Shown here one piece after another: positions 10,511 to 23,311 of a stretch of DNA of 64,000 nucleotides. The notes under the pieces were generated by a model. That model was not told where the DNA came from. It ran no database searches and saw only the letters and a program-made list of their open reading frames with translations. The stretch is from Bolinopsis microptera. Its lineage: Eukaryota; Ctenophora; Tentaculata; Lobata; Bolinopsidae. How positions within the stretch are numbered: the stretch's first letter is position 1; each line of letters opens with the position of its first letter. Made by a program: the position numbers and the translations under genes. The stretch covers positions 8,812,901-8,876,900 of the forward strand of contig NC_087082.1 in the NCBI RefSeq assembly GCF_026151205.1, given 5' to 3'.

Positions 10511-10935
10511 GTAAGTGTTTCCTTGATCAGTTGATCGTCCAATTTCTGTTTTTATAAAATTGTATTTGAATTATGACTATATTCATGACTACAAAGAGCA
10601 ATTAACTGGAAAATGATTGCACGTGCAAAATCGTTGGCTTGATAATTGATTGAAGTTGTCACAGCGACTGTTGAATTAATGGTAAAGAGCCAAATCTGAT
10701 TAACAAATAAACCTAATTGCACGTGGAAAATCATTAGCATGTTTGCAGTCGTCATAGCAACTACCACTCGCAGTTGCCCACTGAAACTAATTTAAGGAAT
10801 TTAACAGTTCAAACTTAGTTCAAACTTAGTTCAAACTTCTTATTTACCTACGTGTACTTGAAAAGGTCTCCTCCTAGTCGTTGGATCGAGTGGCCTGCAC
10901 CACATAGTAACTCTTTTCTCCGGTGTATTAGACCT

Positions 10936-11170
10936 CTACAGTCTCCAGTGAACCCTGTCTGTTGCTTGTTGTTCTGCATCTTCTATCGTGATGTTATCGA
11001 CACCTGTGAAGATTGCTGTATCCTCCCGGACACATGACAACCAGTTTTTTCGAGGTCTACCTCTTGACCTTTTACCATGCTTTGGGATCCAGTGCAGAAG
11101 ATAGTTGGTTATTCTTTCTTCTGGCATCCTCATCACATGGCCAAACCATTGGAGCCTAGCTGCTCGTACG
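10936..11170 (-). pseudogene. 5'-truncated LINE fragment (C-terminus of endonuclease/RT protein)
   Basis: The translation contains RLQWFGHVMRM, GKRSRGRPRKNW and a tail AEQQATDRVHWRL before the stop. This is the familiar C-terminal signature of animal non-LTR retrotransposon polyproteins (RWxGHVxRM ... GxRxRGRPxxxW ... AxDRxxWR). Only the last 80 or so residues remain, as expected for a 5'-truncated insertion. The upstream part of the open frame is unrelated low-complexity DNA. Confidence 0.75.
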
Positions 11171-11232
11171 AAAGTATTAACATATATATATATTATACTT
11201 AATCTTAATCTTATAGTTATAGGGATCATTCA

Positions 11233-11623
11233 CAGGGGAAAGCCCGGAAAGAATGTTGAGATAGGCCTTAAAAGATTAAAAGTTATAAGATTTTAACTTG
11301 ATTTTCAAATTGACGACCCTCTAAAAATCATCAAGAATGAAGAAACCAGGTTCAACATCTTCAAACTTTTAAAAAATCTGCCTGCAAAAATCTTGTCATA
11401 CGTTGTATGACCCGCCGCGCACGAAGTGCGCGGCTCCCCCTGTATCGTCGTTTCACCTAGTGAAACGACCGTGGGTGTCACAACGTGATACAACAAAAAT
11501 CAGCCGAATTATGAATCAGGATCAAATGAGAAGCAAGAATGAAGTTCAGAACGTTTACGAATTGATAGCAACTTACATTTCAAAATCATTTTAAAAATCC
11601 CAACATTCTTTTTGCATCACCTG
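11233..11623. mobile_element. MITE with CAGGKGAW-type inverted ends
   Basis: The left end CAGGGGAAAGCCCGGAAAGA and the inverted right end CAGGTGATGCAAAAAGAATG share CAGG, GA and an AAAGAATGTTG block. The right end matches the element end at 8967. The left subterminal GAGATAGGCCTT also occurs at about 5720. No coding capacity and no clear target duplication. It is interrupted by the hairpin MITE at 11393-11493. Confidence 0.45.
11393..11493. mobile_element. Multi-hairpin MITE, copy 2 (101 bp)
   Basis: Exact 8-bp target duplication CAAAAATC (11385-11392 and 11494-11501). Ends TTGTCATACGTTGT and ACAACGTGATACAA. It keeps the GTCATAC hairpin and the GCCGCGCAC-GAA-GTGCGCGGC hairpin of copy 1. The third hairpin is replaced by GTTTCAC/GTGAAAC around CTA, inside a TCGTC/GACC frame. 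It is the shortest copy. Confidence 0.85.
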
Positions 11624-11915
11624 TAAATTATTACAGCTGTAAGTCAGTAATCTGCTGAAGACATTTCAGTAGGCTTAACGTCGTTATGTTGAGACGATTA
11701 AACTATTTCTAGTAGTCGTTCTGTCAATCTTCCTTTTTGATCAGTGCAGAAATTACACATTTACACAGTGCAGAAATTACACTTTTACATTCGTTGCTAA
11801 ATTGTAGCAAGTAGCTCTGATATCGCTTAGCTTATCTCTGTTTAATATCCGACAAGGCTTGTTTAACTACCACAGCCTCACCTTGTAATGGATAGTATTA
11901 AGGTATTAGTACAAA

Positions 11916-12374
11916 TTGCTTACTGATGCTGATAATTATTGTGCTACTGTGTCTACATGGATCCTGAATGCGATGTCAAAGATGAATAAAGATGAACTTG
12001 CTAATAAAATTGACAACTATGCTAAAATTGGTAAGAGGGATATTAACAAGTTGGAAAAGCCTGAGCTGGTCAAATTGTTGTTTTATGTGTTTTCCTAGTA
12101 CACTGGTGAAAGTTTGGATTATGTTAAGGATTTACGGAATGGGGCCATCTTACAGCAGAACAGTCTCATAGAATGTCAGAAGCAGTTGATCAGTGTCCAC
12201 TGTCCAGGCAGAGCTTTCAGACTGTAAAACTGAACAACTTGATACGTTGAAGAACACTGTCAAGAAGTCTGTTGTTGACTCAGTAACGTATGCGGAGGGT
12301 AACCATGGCGACGACACCATAACTGCTCTGCACGTGGAGAATATGCATTCAAATAACGTATGCGGAGGGTAATG
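11916..12374 (+). pseudogene. Decayed retroelement ORF1-like coding remnant
   Basis: Two consecutive reading frames look protein-derived. The first includes MSKMNKDELANKIDNYAKI, LEKPELVKLLFYVFS, an in-frame TAG, then YVKDLRNGAILQQNSLIECQ. The second, about 12204-12374 after a frameshift, includes LSDCKTEQLDTLKNTVKK. The heptad-like Leu/Lys/Gln content suggests a coiled coil of the kind at the N-terminus of LINE ORF1 proteins. That assignment is inference from style; no catalytic motif is present. Confidence 0.35.
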
Positions 12375-12498
12375 CATGTTTTCCTTTGTGACACGTGACA
12401 CGAAAAACCTGCCTACCCACTATACCCATTCTCAAATCCTACCACTTCTAACCATACTTATATTTTTTTAAAGAAAAAAGAAGTCGATGGAAAAAAAT

Positions 12499-13605
12499 CT
12501 AAAAAAATCTGGATGGGTAATGAAAATACGGATTCAAAATACCCCACCAAGGGGTATAAATCAAGAGGCTTGCATATAATGAACATATTGACACGGGTGC
12601 AGAGTTGAGTCTGTACGGAACCTAGTAGTTTCAGATCCTTGTTTAACTTGCCGTACAGCAAGGTCATCCACTACTTTATGTCATAATATAGTACAAAGAG
12701 ACGCTACTCAAATACAGTAACGAGATTAGAAACACTGTTAAGTTAACTTGGTTTGCAGTGTTCAGTTGTGGGTTTTCGTGACCTCCAAAGGCTTTCTTTA
12801 TATAGATCATCTGAAGAACCATGCATACGAGCACGATCATTCAAGGCAGACCAAACTGAATTAAAGGCACAATTATGTCCATGATATCGTACATATGTGT
12901 TGCTGCGCCATAAGACAATGCAAAGTAACGCCCCATCAAATCCATTACAAATTGTATTGTGCTTTTCCCGATTGTTTCTAAGAGAGTGATAGTGTTCCAT
13001 GGACCTTTGAGAGCACCACATTTTGGGTTATCATTATGTTTAGTTGTGTAATCATTCCAGAACCAAACATCAATAATGCACAGGACCAGGAGAATGGACG
13101 GGTAAATGAAAAGGACTATTTTCAAAAGTCGGTTATTCTGCCTGTAAAATGGACGCATTATGTTGATAGTCTTCACAACCGTTAGCACAAAAACACAAAA
13201 CGTGGACGTAACGTAGCAGAGTACACAAAACTTTTGGCACACCAGAAATATCCAAGGATGCATCCTCGTAGAAGGGTCCTTCAAGCACAGTAGTGATATT
13301 GAGCCTCGTCCTATCTCTAAACACGCACTTCCAATGTCCACAGCAGCAACCAGAATGAAGAATAGGGAAGAAATCCTTCTCTGGTCCTTGTGGTAATCAT
13401 ATATGATCACGGAGTTCTGGATCATAATATAAAGAGCAATCGTGATATTGATTGGGGATATATACTGAAAGCCAAAGTCATGACCGTGCAAGATGGAGGT
13501 GGTGCTGGGAGGCAAGATTGAAGATATCGAACCTTGCAAGACGGACGTGATCAGTGTAAAAACGTGGATTAAGATAAAACTGCCCAAGGGGTTACAAGTA
13601 AACAT
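12499..13605 (-). pseudogene. Single-exon orphan class A GPCR, interrupted by in-frame stops
   Basis: One reading frame carries a whole seven-helix receptor. It has TM1 (ITIALYIMIQNSVIIYDY), TM2 (LFFILVAAVDIGSA), a TM3 ending KTINIMRPFYR in place of D/ERY, TM4, and an ECL2 cysteine. The first 254 codons are open. A TGA at 12841-12843 falls inside TM5 (PLIQFGLP, stop, MIVLVCMVLQMIYIKKAF). After it comes an excellent TM6 (VNLTVFLISLLYLSSVSLYYI) with a TAA at 12676-12678. More stops follow, and then a TM7-like GILNPYFHYPSRFF ends at 12499, still in the same frame. A small intron could explain the stops between TM6 and TM7, but not the TGA in TM5. Most likely a recently inactivated gene copy. Confidence 0.65.
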
Positions 13606-14484
13606 TTTAACGAAAATAATGCCTTCCTCTGCATCTCCTTGCTATCTATAAGCAAGGTAGACAGGTTAGCATCAGGTGACTGTATTCCGAGTTTCGTATT
13701 GACGTGATACAGCTACGGGCACGTATCTACTCATAGACATGTTTCAAACCACCAGGCAATATTGTCTCCTTATTTGGATGTAAACAAACCGATACAATCG
13801 AGCATGCCGTCTCCATTGTCAGAACTTCGTGTTTACTTCTTGGCTCTGCACGTTTCTCACCAAGATATTGTACGGAATATTGTAAGTTATTATTTCTATA
13901 GGTATTACACCAATGTAGAAGAATGACTGGAATAATCATACTGCTACCTTCAATACCATATTATCTAAGTTAAGAAATGTTTCACAGTAATGAAACGGAA
14001 AATTAGTAAATTTTAACAAACATTTTTAATTTGGATCAGGACTGTTAGTTAAAGAGAGAGATTATAATACAGCAAGAGACATTTTTTTAGGTAATTTTCT
14101 GCAATGGTTTTTTAGAAAAGGAGCTTCTAATTTAGTGATTTAATAGCCATTTTGCCACTTATTAAATTGAAAACATTTAAACATCAAATCGGCAATTTGG
14201 GGTGACACAGGACGCTACCCTTTGGCGATAGAGCTATCATACCAAGTTTATAACTACTCGGAAAGATTAGATAAAATGGAGAAAGCTGGATCTAACAGTC
14301 TTGTGCGACATGCCTTCAAAGAGCAACGCAGCCTCAGTCTTTCAATTGGAATACCAACATCGAGACTGCACGGTCGGTTCTAAACCAACTCAATGGATAT
14401 CAACTCGAACTCTCACCTTCACAAATCAAAGAAGCAATGCGTTCCAACTTCCAACTTCAGACAGATATGGAACACTGAGAGATA

Positions 14485-14565
14485 TTTTGGAAGATTTTTG
14501 AGGAGGAGCTTTTTTGCCGTCCCATTGACCGAAATTTCGCGGTTTCGACTGAAATTTTGACCAGT
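14485..14565. repeat. Dispersed repeat, related to 52578-52660 on the other strand
   Basis: Both places share ATTTTGGAARATTTTTGA, then GAGGAGCTTT and, after a short gap, TTTYGACCAGTGACCAAT. Orientation is opposite. The flanks diverge quickly, so the element type is unknown. Confidence 0.5.
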
Positions 14566-15967
14566 GACCAATCAGTGAGGTCGGTGAGAGTGACACAAGT
14601 CGCCATCAAGGTACTGGAAGCAGTATATCCGGAGAAAACTTTGATGCAATGAAAATTTTGAATATGTCCCACCGGTAGGACATATTCAAATTTCAGCTGT
14701 TTGGATTCAATTTTTCTTGAATGACCAATTATTATTGTTATTGAGTTCACGCGCGGAGGATGGCAAAAAACAATCTGTCCGCGTTATATTTACTTTTACT
14801 TTTCTTGTTGTCATTATTTGACGAACGTGCAAAATAAAATAAAATTTAGGGTGCTTCCTTTCCTGTCAATTGCACCTCGCCGTCTAGACTCTAGTGGGAC
14901 TCCGACTAGAAGTAACATTTTAAGTATCTTACTTATATAATCATAAATATCAATACGTAGTTGCTATTGGGTGGCGGTCACAATTTGGAGACATATCTGA
15001 TTATCAGATATTTTCAGACAGGCGGAAAATAGTCGATTATCCGATATGACCTTACAGAATAATTAGCATTACGATACACTTGGAGACTTGGCACTGGTTG
15101 ATAGGTCACGCGCGGAGCACGATTGAATGAGCTGTGGTTTATTTTTAGAATGTAACCGAACTGAATGCCAAACAAAATGCCCTCCCTTTAGCCCAGACAA
15201 AATCGTGTCATTAGTTCAATATTATATCACTGCTGTTCAATAGCTTCTATTAAATTTCAACACAGTGCAGTGTAGTATCAATTTTGACGGGTCAATAGTA
15301 TACAATACTATAAATACTGTAAGCTATTATAATATCCTGTACATTTTGATTTAGAGGTCACCTAGAAGTAGAAGAGTAGAAGCCATGGTGAACCTCGTGA
15401 TGTTTGAAACAATGTCTACGCTTTACCAATCACACGGAATGTCTCTATTCTTCACTCGAAACCAGAATATTTAACACTTCAGTGCATTTCTATTTCTGAA
15501 TTGAGGTCAAACTCTTGCAGTTCCTAATTTAATCAAAATCAGACATCACGAGGCTTATATCATATATATTCCTTACTCAAAAATAAATCCAAATTTTCCT
15601 ACCTCGCTGATCTGTGTGTTGTCCGACAAACTTCACCCACGTAATAATACTGTACACGAGGGAAGAGGAGAAGCTTTAAAATTTACCACTCTCGGATAGC
15701 CTTACAATCACTTACTTTGGCTGATAAGTTGCGAGGGAGACGTGAAGAGGCACGGCTTCGCGTCTGGCCTGGTCTATCTCCGTTTCTGATAAATTGTTTT
15801 TAATTAGAAATTATATTATCTGGCAGGAGAGTCATTTTTTTCTGTGGATTTTTCATTTTACTAATAATAGCGCTGAGACCTCAATATTATCACCTTTTGC
15901 ATTGCTAAGAGTTAAGACGCATATTTTAAGATGCACTTCTGTAGACCACTTGTTCGCTCTTGAAGCC

Positions 15968-16025
15968 TAAAATCTAAGTAAACCTTTATACATATATATA
16001 TGTATAAAGGTTTACTTAGATTTTA
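15968..16025. repeat. Perfect 58-bp palindrome
   Basis: Both halves are exact reverse complements with no loop. The centre is a TATATATA run at 15996/15997 and the arms start TAAAATCTAAGTAAACC. It is followed by two direct copies of TTTTATATATATATATGC (about 16021-16067). Long perfect AT-rich palindromes can extrude as cruciforms and are unstable, so this one is probably recent. Confidence 0.85.
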
Positions 16026-17698
16026 TATATATATATGCTAATAATTTTATATATATATATGCTAATAAGTTCATATATTTTCGTTCGCCGACATCGCACT
16101 GACTGATAATGATAATGACCCAAAGCATAGCAGGTATTCATAACAGTTATTTCCTAATTCCTAGCCAGAAGTGCTTTAAGTGCCGGGTAAGAGTATTCAT
16201 TAAAGCATTAATCAATAACCCTGCCTTTCTCGTCCTTCAATAAACCCTCTCACTATTTTACAAGGCTTGTCTCACCTTTAGCAGCTTAAGGTTTTATCTT
16301 TAAACTTAAAGTTCAATTCACCCTTTGTCTTTTCTATGAACAATGGGTTATGCCCCTATAATTATATAGTATATAACTATCGTATAATGCTGTGAAGTAA
16401 GAAGTGCTCAGCTTTTATTTATCTTAGCTTTATTTACCTTTGTCTGGCACACCCATGAGGCGTGTGCCTGGAATATTTTGTTTTTCTGGCCAGTTTCCGA
16501 GCCCATGTAAGATCATTAGTGATCTGTTGTTGTGTAGGGAAGCCATCTGTTAGTTCAGACTGGTACTCAAATCGTTCATTTTATTACTGTTTTACGAGAG
16601 CGCAATAACTTTCTCCATTGCTCCTTCATAAGTTCATAAAAACGATTGTTTCACTTAGTTTGATTTAAATTTGGATGACATTCAATTCAATGGGACCATA
16701 TCAATTTCACGGTTGAATTCACCAAATTCTAATCAGAGAGCCATAATTCATTGTGAGGGTCACCGTCAATGCTGGCTAATTTCTAGGTCTAGAATTACAA
16801 GCCTTCCTGTGAGCCTGCTAGCTACGCGGGTCAATTTTCAGATAATAGAAAACCGCTTCCACTTCACTTAATTGTCGAAAATATTGTGCTGCCCTTTGCC
16901 AGACTGGACATAAATGTCCACGAATCGAGGGGGGAAGCAACGGCTAACTTTTATCAGTTTTGTCTATGTCTATTGTCTAATTGGTCACCACTTTCCCTAC
17001 TTTTTTTCATTAATCGCTGTCATCCTCAGAGACGTAAAATTGCACTGAGTTTACCAAAAAATCCGGTGACAATGGATCAAGCCGTCAGTTATATGAATAT
17101 TTCAATGAATATCCATATCGGAATTTTCTGCATAATGATAATTCAATGAACACGACCTTTGTATTGCTATTTTAAATTGTTTTATTGTGCCGTAAAAATG
17201 ATTTATTGTTTTATCATTGATTGATTAAACTGATAAAGTAAGACTTATGAAAAATAAAATGGCCATCTCCTACATGCTCTCATCCGGAGCCAGCCGTGAG
17301 CACTACTCATATCTACATATAATTAAACTTTTCTATTTTGGCTCATTTTATTGCCAGTCACTAGCCCAGTAATGGTCCAAATTATCACAACATAAGCTTA
17401 TGATACTTCGGGGGATACACTCACGTTTCCACGCGGGCTATAGCTCACACACAATTTCCGCTAACAAAATGGCAAATATAATCATCAAATCAGAGAGCAT
17501 TAGTCATTTACCTTTAGCTATAACTGTCTTCTGTCGCCACTCGATAGTTGCTGAATTTAGTTAATTATGTGACGATTGACATCATATACAGCCCTCAGTT
17601 TGCACTCGTTTATTCTATTCACAGCCGCTCTGCGTGTATTTAATAAGACCGGTTTACATTTCCTGTATTCTGCAGTCGGATTTAGGTTATGAAGTGGC

Positions 17699-18000
17699 TC
17701 ATGCACGTGGGTACTGACCAGGTAGTCTGAAGTGCACGTGGGTAGTGAGTACTGACCAGGTAGTCTGAAGTGCACGTGGGTACAGACCAGATAGTCTGAA
17801 GTGCACGTGGGTACTGACCGGGTAGTCTGAAGTGCACGTGGGTACTGACCAGGTAGTCTGAAGTGCACGTGGGTACTGACCAGGTAGTCTGAAGTGCACG
17901 TGGGTACTGACCGGGTAGTCTGAAGTGCACGTGGGTACTGACCAGGTAGTCTGAAGTGCACGTGGGTACTGACCAGGTAGTCTGGAGTGCACGTGCACGC
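17699..18000. repeat. 31-bp minisatellite containing CACGTG
   Basis: About nine copies of a 31-bp unit built from CACGTGGGTACTGACC and AGGTAGTCTGAAGTG, with one copy carrying an extra GTAGTGAGTACT block. Each unit holds a CACGTG E-box. Because 31 is not a multiple of three, all three minus-strand frames cycle through the same peptide and stay open; these are not genes. Confidence 0.9.
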
Positions 18001-21000
18001 TAGAAGATCAGTCTAAAGTGCACGTAAGAGCACTTGTCATTGCGTCACCTCATATCCCTCCACATTGTGTCAGGGTCGGCGAGTGTACAAATCACCGGCC
18101 CCCGGTCAACGCCACCTGCTCGAAACCAATCCTCAGTACCCGGAGCGGCCGCCCTCACAATGACAAATATCTCCGACACATTTCGGATAGTTTTCAGTAA
18201 ATTTGTCGCTAGCGTTGTTACTGTTAGTGTTGTATTGCAAGTTAATCTGGTACACGTGTTTGCCCCATTTCTACCGTGGTTGCTGTAATTCTGTAGTATG
18301 GGATATGCGACTAGAATTAACACCCGCTCTCACCTCTTCAAAATTACTGCATAATACTATTTTATTGATAACATTACTGATACTCATAGTAGACATTTCC
18401 CATTATCGAGTTATCGGCAGATGTTGTTGCATGACTCGATGGTTGGCAGGCGAGAAGGCCATTTAGCATTCAACCTTCCGTTATTGTTGCCTGAGGCTAG
18501 ATGAGTACCATTCATTATGTTACCTCATAATGACATAGTTGACGATCACTGACCCCATCAGACGACTATGTTGGTTGAAGCTATTCCAATGCGAAAAGTG
18601 AATGACCAGGTCACGTTTATAGTCCAACATCATCGGAGTTATCAAAACCACAACGCTTTCTTTATTGATATTGAGTGTCAATGGAATGTATGAAACCAAC
18701 GTCCAACATGACACTGACAGTAACAATAATAATAGCTCAAATTCGTGGAAACTTTTGCAACGTATCAGTAAAATGCCATCCTCATATTCAGTACAGTATA
18801 TTCCGTTTAGTAGAATATCAGTAACATTACTGCAGTGAGTAAGGACAGTATTTCCGCTAAATTGCCGTTTAGAAAGGATATATGGTTTACTGAAGAACGT
18901 GAGAAATCGTGGACAAAATTCGAAGTAATAACTCCGAAGTCCGGCGGCCGCCCACGAAGTTGCAGTTTAACCATGAGCGATCTAGCAGAAGTCCTGGTTA
19001 ATGGTTAAAACAGTTATACCTCTGGTATTACCAGCAACCTGTCTTGCTGCAGTGCTACTCCTAATTAGAACTTTCCTTTCGATAGGGGCGCATTTTAATG
19101 GACATACTAATTACTAATTACTACATACTAATTACTAATACTATATAGGTCCTTGCTCACCATGCTGCTCAGTAGGTAACGCAGTCCGTAACCTGCAGTT
19201 CCAACATTTACATATCACAGTTGTTAGCGGCAGTAATGCGGCACTTTATTGTTGTAGACGGTATTAAATTACCGGGACAACGATTTAAAATAGCATCTAA
19301 AATTACAGCACTTATTATGCCATATTACACCGATCTGGGGCAGAAATAATATTCGACGCTTGCTAGTATAGTTAGTAAAAGTTGCTGCCGTGGCCTGGGT
19401 CAAGTAACATGGTGATAACTGATGAACATGCTACAAATCCCAAAGTTCACATTATTTGAACTTTACTCCGTAGATTCATGTCTGTTTTAAAGATTTGTAG
19501 TGAGCGTGAACTAGCACATAATACAGGTGAAGCATGAAATGTCAAGCTTTCATATAATATATGACCAGCGCCCTACTGACACTGTATACCGGCAGCGGTA
19601 TCCCCTCAAACTACCGTGTATTGGCTGTGAAATACGAATTTTTAGCAAATGCGACAACGACCTTGCCTAGTTTTATGTCAAAGCTAAAGAGAAATCGTCA
19701 GGACTGAGGACAATAAGATTCCCAGACAAGGAGCTGATAGTAATAGTTAACTTATATAACTTCTAGTCGGAATTAAGTTCATTATTTCATTAAACTTCAG
19801 AGAATAACATTTATGTTATTTGACGACTGTTGTTATTTGACTTATATTATTATTAATATTAGGCTAGATTCCTTGGCTCTCCTTGGTTAATTAAACGATA
19901 TATCAATTGACTGTGATAATAGTTATACAATTTGTTAGACTTAAGCTTAGAGTAAGCACACACCTTTGAGCCATTTCATTTTTAGCAAACTAGTTTTATC
20001 ATACACTTACACACTTACTGTAACCGATGCCCCAAAAAGTCCCCAATCATGAATATTATGTAAGATTCATAATTTTTAAGGTGAACCAATGCACACCTCA
20101 AAGATATGATCCTTTTCTGACTCTAGCGAAAGCTGAAAACGATTTGTAGCATTAGACAAATAAAGGCCAGATGAATTGTTCATTAATTTGGGCATTTGCA
20201 GACCTCCCAGAGCATCTCATGCAAGTTACATCTCAGAAAGATCAAAACTTGGACTTTTGCCCGAGCTCCAATCAGTCGAAAATGGTTTGTCTAATAAGAA
20301 ACCATGCAAAAACAAACCTTACTAATGCTTGAGCATGTTGAGGGCGTTTGGAATCAGTCTCATTTTTAATCCATTACCCGTTATTGAGTTACCAGAGCCC
20401 TATTCTAACCACTCATTTGTATTTGTTGTGTCATGTGTGTGCTTATATTGGAAAGTAATCCAATAAATGCCAGAATTACACATGGATATTATGGTTATCA
20501 GGTATAGGGTTGTTAGGCGACCCTAAGAAAGTTTAGTTAATTTGCAGCATCGAAAATTAAATTAGTGGGTGCCGCACCATTCATACATGCCATGGCATAC
20601 TTCATGAGATTGCCGGTCCTATACCCCGAACATATTATTAATCCATCATACCGTTTTTCATCCCACAACAGCTCTTTCAAGCTCTTGAGGATCGAGCTTT
20701 GTCGATATTCATTAACGTTAATAGAATGCTTTTTTAATTAGAAGCTAGAGCTGGCATTTTTAGATTTGATTATTTCACGCGCAGTTCATCTGATCGATTG
20801 GAACCACGCTTCAGCGGACAGCGATAGAAAATGAAATTGGCGGCAGTGTTCTAGAATCCAATAAATAGTTAGAGTACTTTTAGTTTCTTCAGTCATAGTA
20901 AGCAGAGGGTAGAGTTACATGGACACTGCCTTCAAGATTTAAACATAACATTTTTGGCAATGCTTTGCAGGACAGTGACCACAATATATACCATTATATA

Positions 21001-23238
21001 TTAACCACTCCTATATGTTTTACTATTAGGCAGACAGGTAAGAAAGGTTAAACTAATGTCATCACATACGTTTGATCGTTCTTTTGATCAACACTTTAAA
21101 ACGTTCTTTACAAGGTCAGTGCTGTCTGCAATCGCACAAAATAAAGCGGCAAAACTACAAATAGTAGTGTAGGTTTTAATAGTAGTGTAGGTTTTAAACC
21201 TTCTAGCCGACAGAAAAATGAATAATTAATTGGATACAAACTGCCATCTACATGAAAAGAAGGGGGTACCCAAGACATGCCCAAGAAAGGTGAATACATA
21301 GTATGGGCTATAGCTGACAAAGTGACAAGGAGTCTAAAACTTATCATTTGCCCTTTTCTTGTATTACCTTACCTTGCTTTACCGTTGTATAGGAATACTG
21401 GATTCCCTCTACTTCCCTAGAAGATTTGATTAACACATACTGTAGTTCGACACATTAAAGTGATTATAGGGGAATTTTATATAAATATTTTTTGCTCTTA
21501 GGATTATTTAATTGTTATATTCATGGAAATTGCTTCTATTATAATTGCGGGTTCAATATGGCTGGCTGGAAATAGTTTCCCAATTTTTGTCTTCATTCAG
21601 ATTGGGGCTTCAGATTTTTTTAAATCATTGTGTGTCCGTCACTGTATCACAACCATCACCTCTACCCTCCCAACCCCCTAACCTCCTTCTCTCTCCACGG
21701 GCTCTATGTTTATAAAACCAGTGTTTCAGTACCAGACACAGCTCATCACTCACACCTCCTCCCCCCCCCTCCTAAGAACCAAAACACAATGGTATTACTG
21801 AACAGTTAACAAAATTACCCGGTGTAAGTTGGACAGCATCCCACCAGCTGCCACCGGTCCTCGCAACCTCCAACATTCGCTTTGTGTGGCAAAGTACAAC
21901 AAACCTCCGCCCCCTCCCTCCCTGCTGTCAGGACTCTCTTAATCGCTGTTTATGTCCAGACTTTGTCGTTATATATTACTACTTTTTTTACTATTATAGC
22001 TCAGTGGCGCGCGAGCGATCCTCCCAACATATTTAATTAATTACCGGTATGGGTGGGATATGATTTCGGCCTTGTGGTCACCGCCAGATGTCCCAGAGTT
22101 CACTATTCAGAACATTGTCCACCGCACATCCTTCAGTATATTCGTGTGGTCAACCTCGCTCACTGCCGACACGCAATGTTATCTTTAGAGAATCACTGAG
22201 CGGAGCTTTGGGCGGCTAGCACTAGTAGTACTAATGATATTGGAAAATATTTACTACTAATATTTTTTGTTAACGTGCAGTGATCATGCGATTGCAGTAA
22301 GTTATATAAGTTATCTAAAGTAGTTTATCGTCTACCTAAAGCATTTTTTGCGCCGTAACCTACTCAGTACTGCATTTTCTGGCGTCATGAAAATTCTTTG
22401 GAAAAGAATATATAATATACAGTGTTAAACAATCAATGAAAATATGCAAAAGTCGCACCTTCAAAATACAGCATATTCTTTTCTTCTTGATAGAATTAGA
22501 TATGCATTTTTGTTTTTTTGTTAATTTTCATTCAGTTCATTAATTAAATACAGCATATTATTATTTTTCTTTTCGACAGAATTGCATTTTTTGTTTTTTG
22601 TTTTTATTCGGTTTATTAATAAACCACAGCTGTTTATCGAGATCCGGGAGTCTGCATTATACAGTCTACATCTTTATTGTAATACTTGTTGTATTGTAAC
22701 ACTCGTTGTCTGAATTCTGATTTGTAACTGTACTCGCAATAAGCTTCTTACGTAAGTATGTAAGCGCATAATTATACTTATCTATACTAAGTACCTATAC
22801 TTATATCTAGACCAATTATACTTATAGCAGTTTAACTTCTCTCATACCAGTTGATACCAGTCGTATATGCCTAAAAAATCAAATCAAATTATAGGAGAGT
22901 CTTAGAAAAGGATGAAGCAAGCCTACATTTAACATTGACACGGCTAACTTCGTGTCATCGGCTTCTTAATAATAATCTGTTCTGATCTTCTGGTTTCCTG
23001 TTTCGGTGTTACACGGATATATATCACAGTCTGTGGTATTGTAGTTGTAGGTATCAGCCTTTTTCCGGTTAGACTGAGCTTATGTTTGTTGTTATGTTTG
23101 TTGATACTTGTTTTAGATCTTGCAGTTGTTCTGTTTCTAATTTATATTTTGTTTCTAACAGCAAATTGATTTCTTGTTTTCATTGATATAATCTAGTAGT
23201 AGCTCCTGAGTTAAATCCATGATAGTAAGTTATCATAC

Positions 23239-23311
23239 AAACCTAAAACGACGTATCTCAGGGCGAATCGCAGTATTCGCAGATCACCCTGAATGGAGTC
23301 GTTTCAGGTTT
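23239..23311. repeat. 73-bp structured inverted repeat
   Basis: AAACCTAAAACGAC pairs with GTCGTTTCAGGTTT (13 of 14), and inside it CAGGG pairs with CCCTG and CGAA with TTCG. The nested pairing gives one extended hairpin. It could be a small MITE or a structured RNA; no target duplication was seen. Confidence 0.45.

Larger units (their letters stand above)
13606..17690. other. Gene-poor stretch with dispersed repeats
   Basis: No coding exon recognised. It contains a repeat segment shared with 52578-52660 (at about 14485-14565), two copies of TCACGCGCGGAG (about 14747 and 15108), a 58-bp perfect palindrome (15968-16025) and AT dinucleotide runs directly after it. Confidence 0.4.

Noticed and set aside
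12841..12843. TGA read as selenocysteine in the GPCR relic
   Set aside because: Further stops of all three kinds follow downstream in the same frame and GPCRs are not selenoproteins; inactivation is simpler.
17557..17998. Three overlapping minus-strand frames encoding a repeated RLPGQYP / TSDYLVSTHV peptide
   Set aside because: A 31-bp tandem repeat without stop codons keeps all three frames open; there is no other coding evidence.
17699..18000. CRISPR-like look of regularly spaced repeats
   Set aside because: Units are directly tandem without unique spacers and the genome is eukaryotic.
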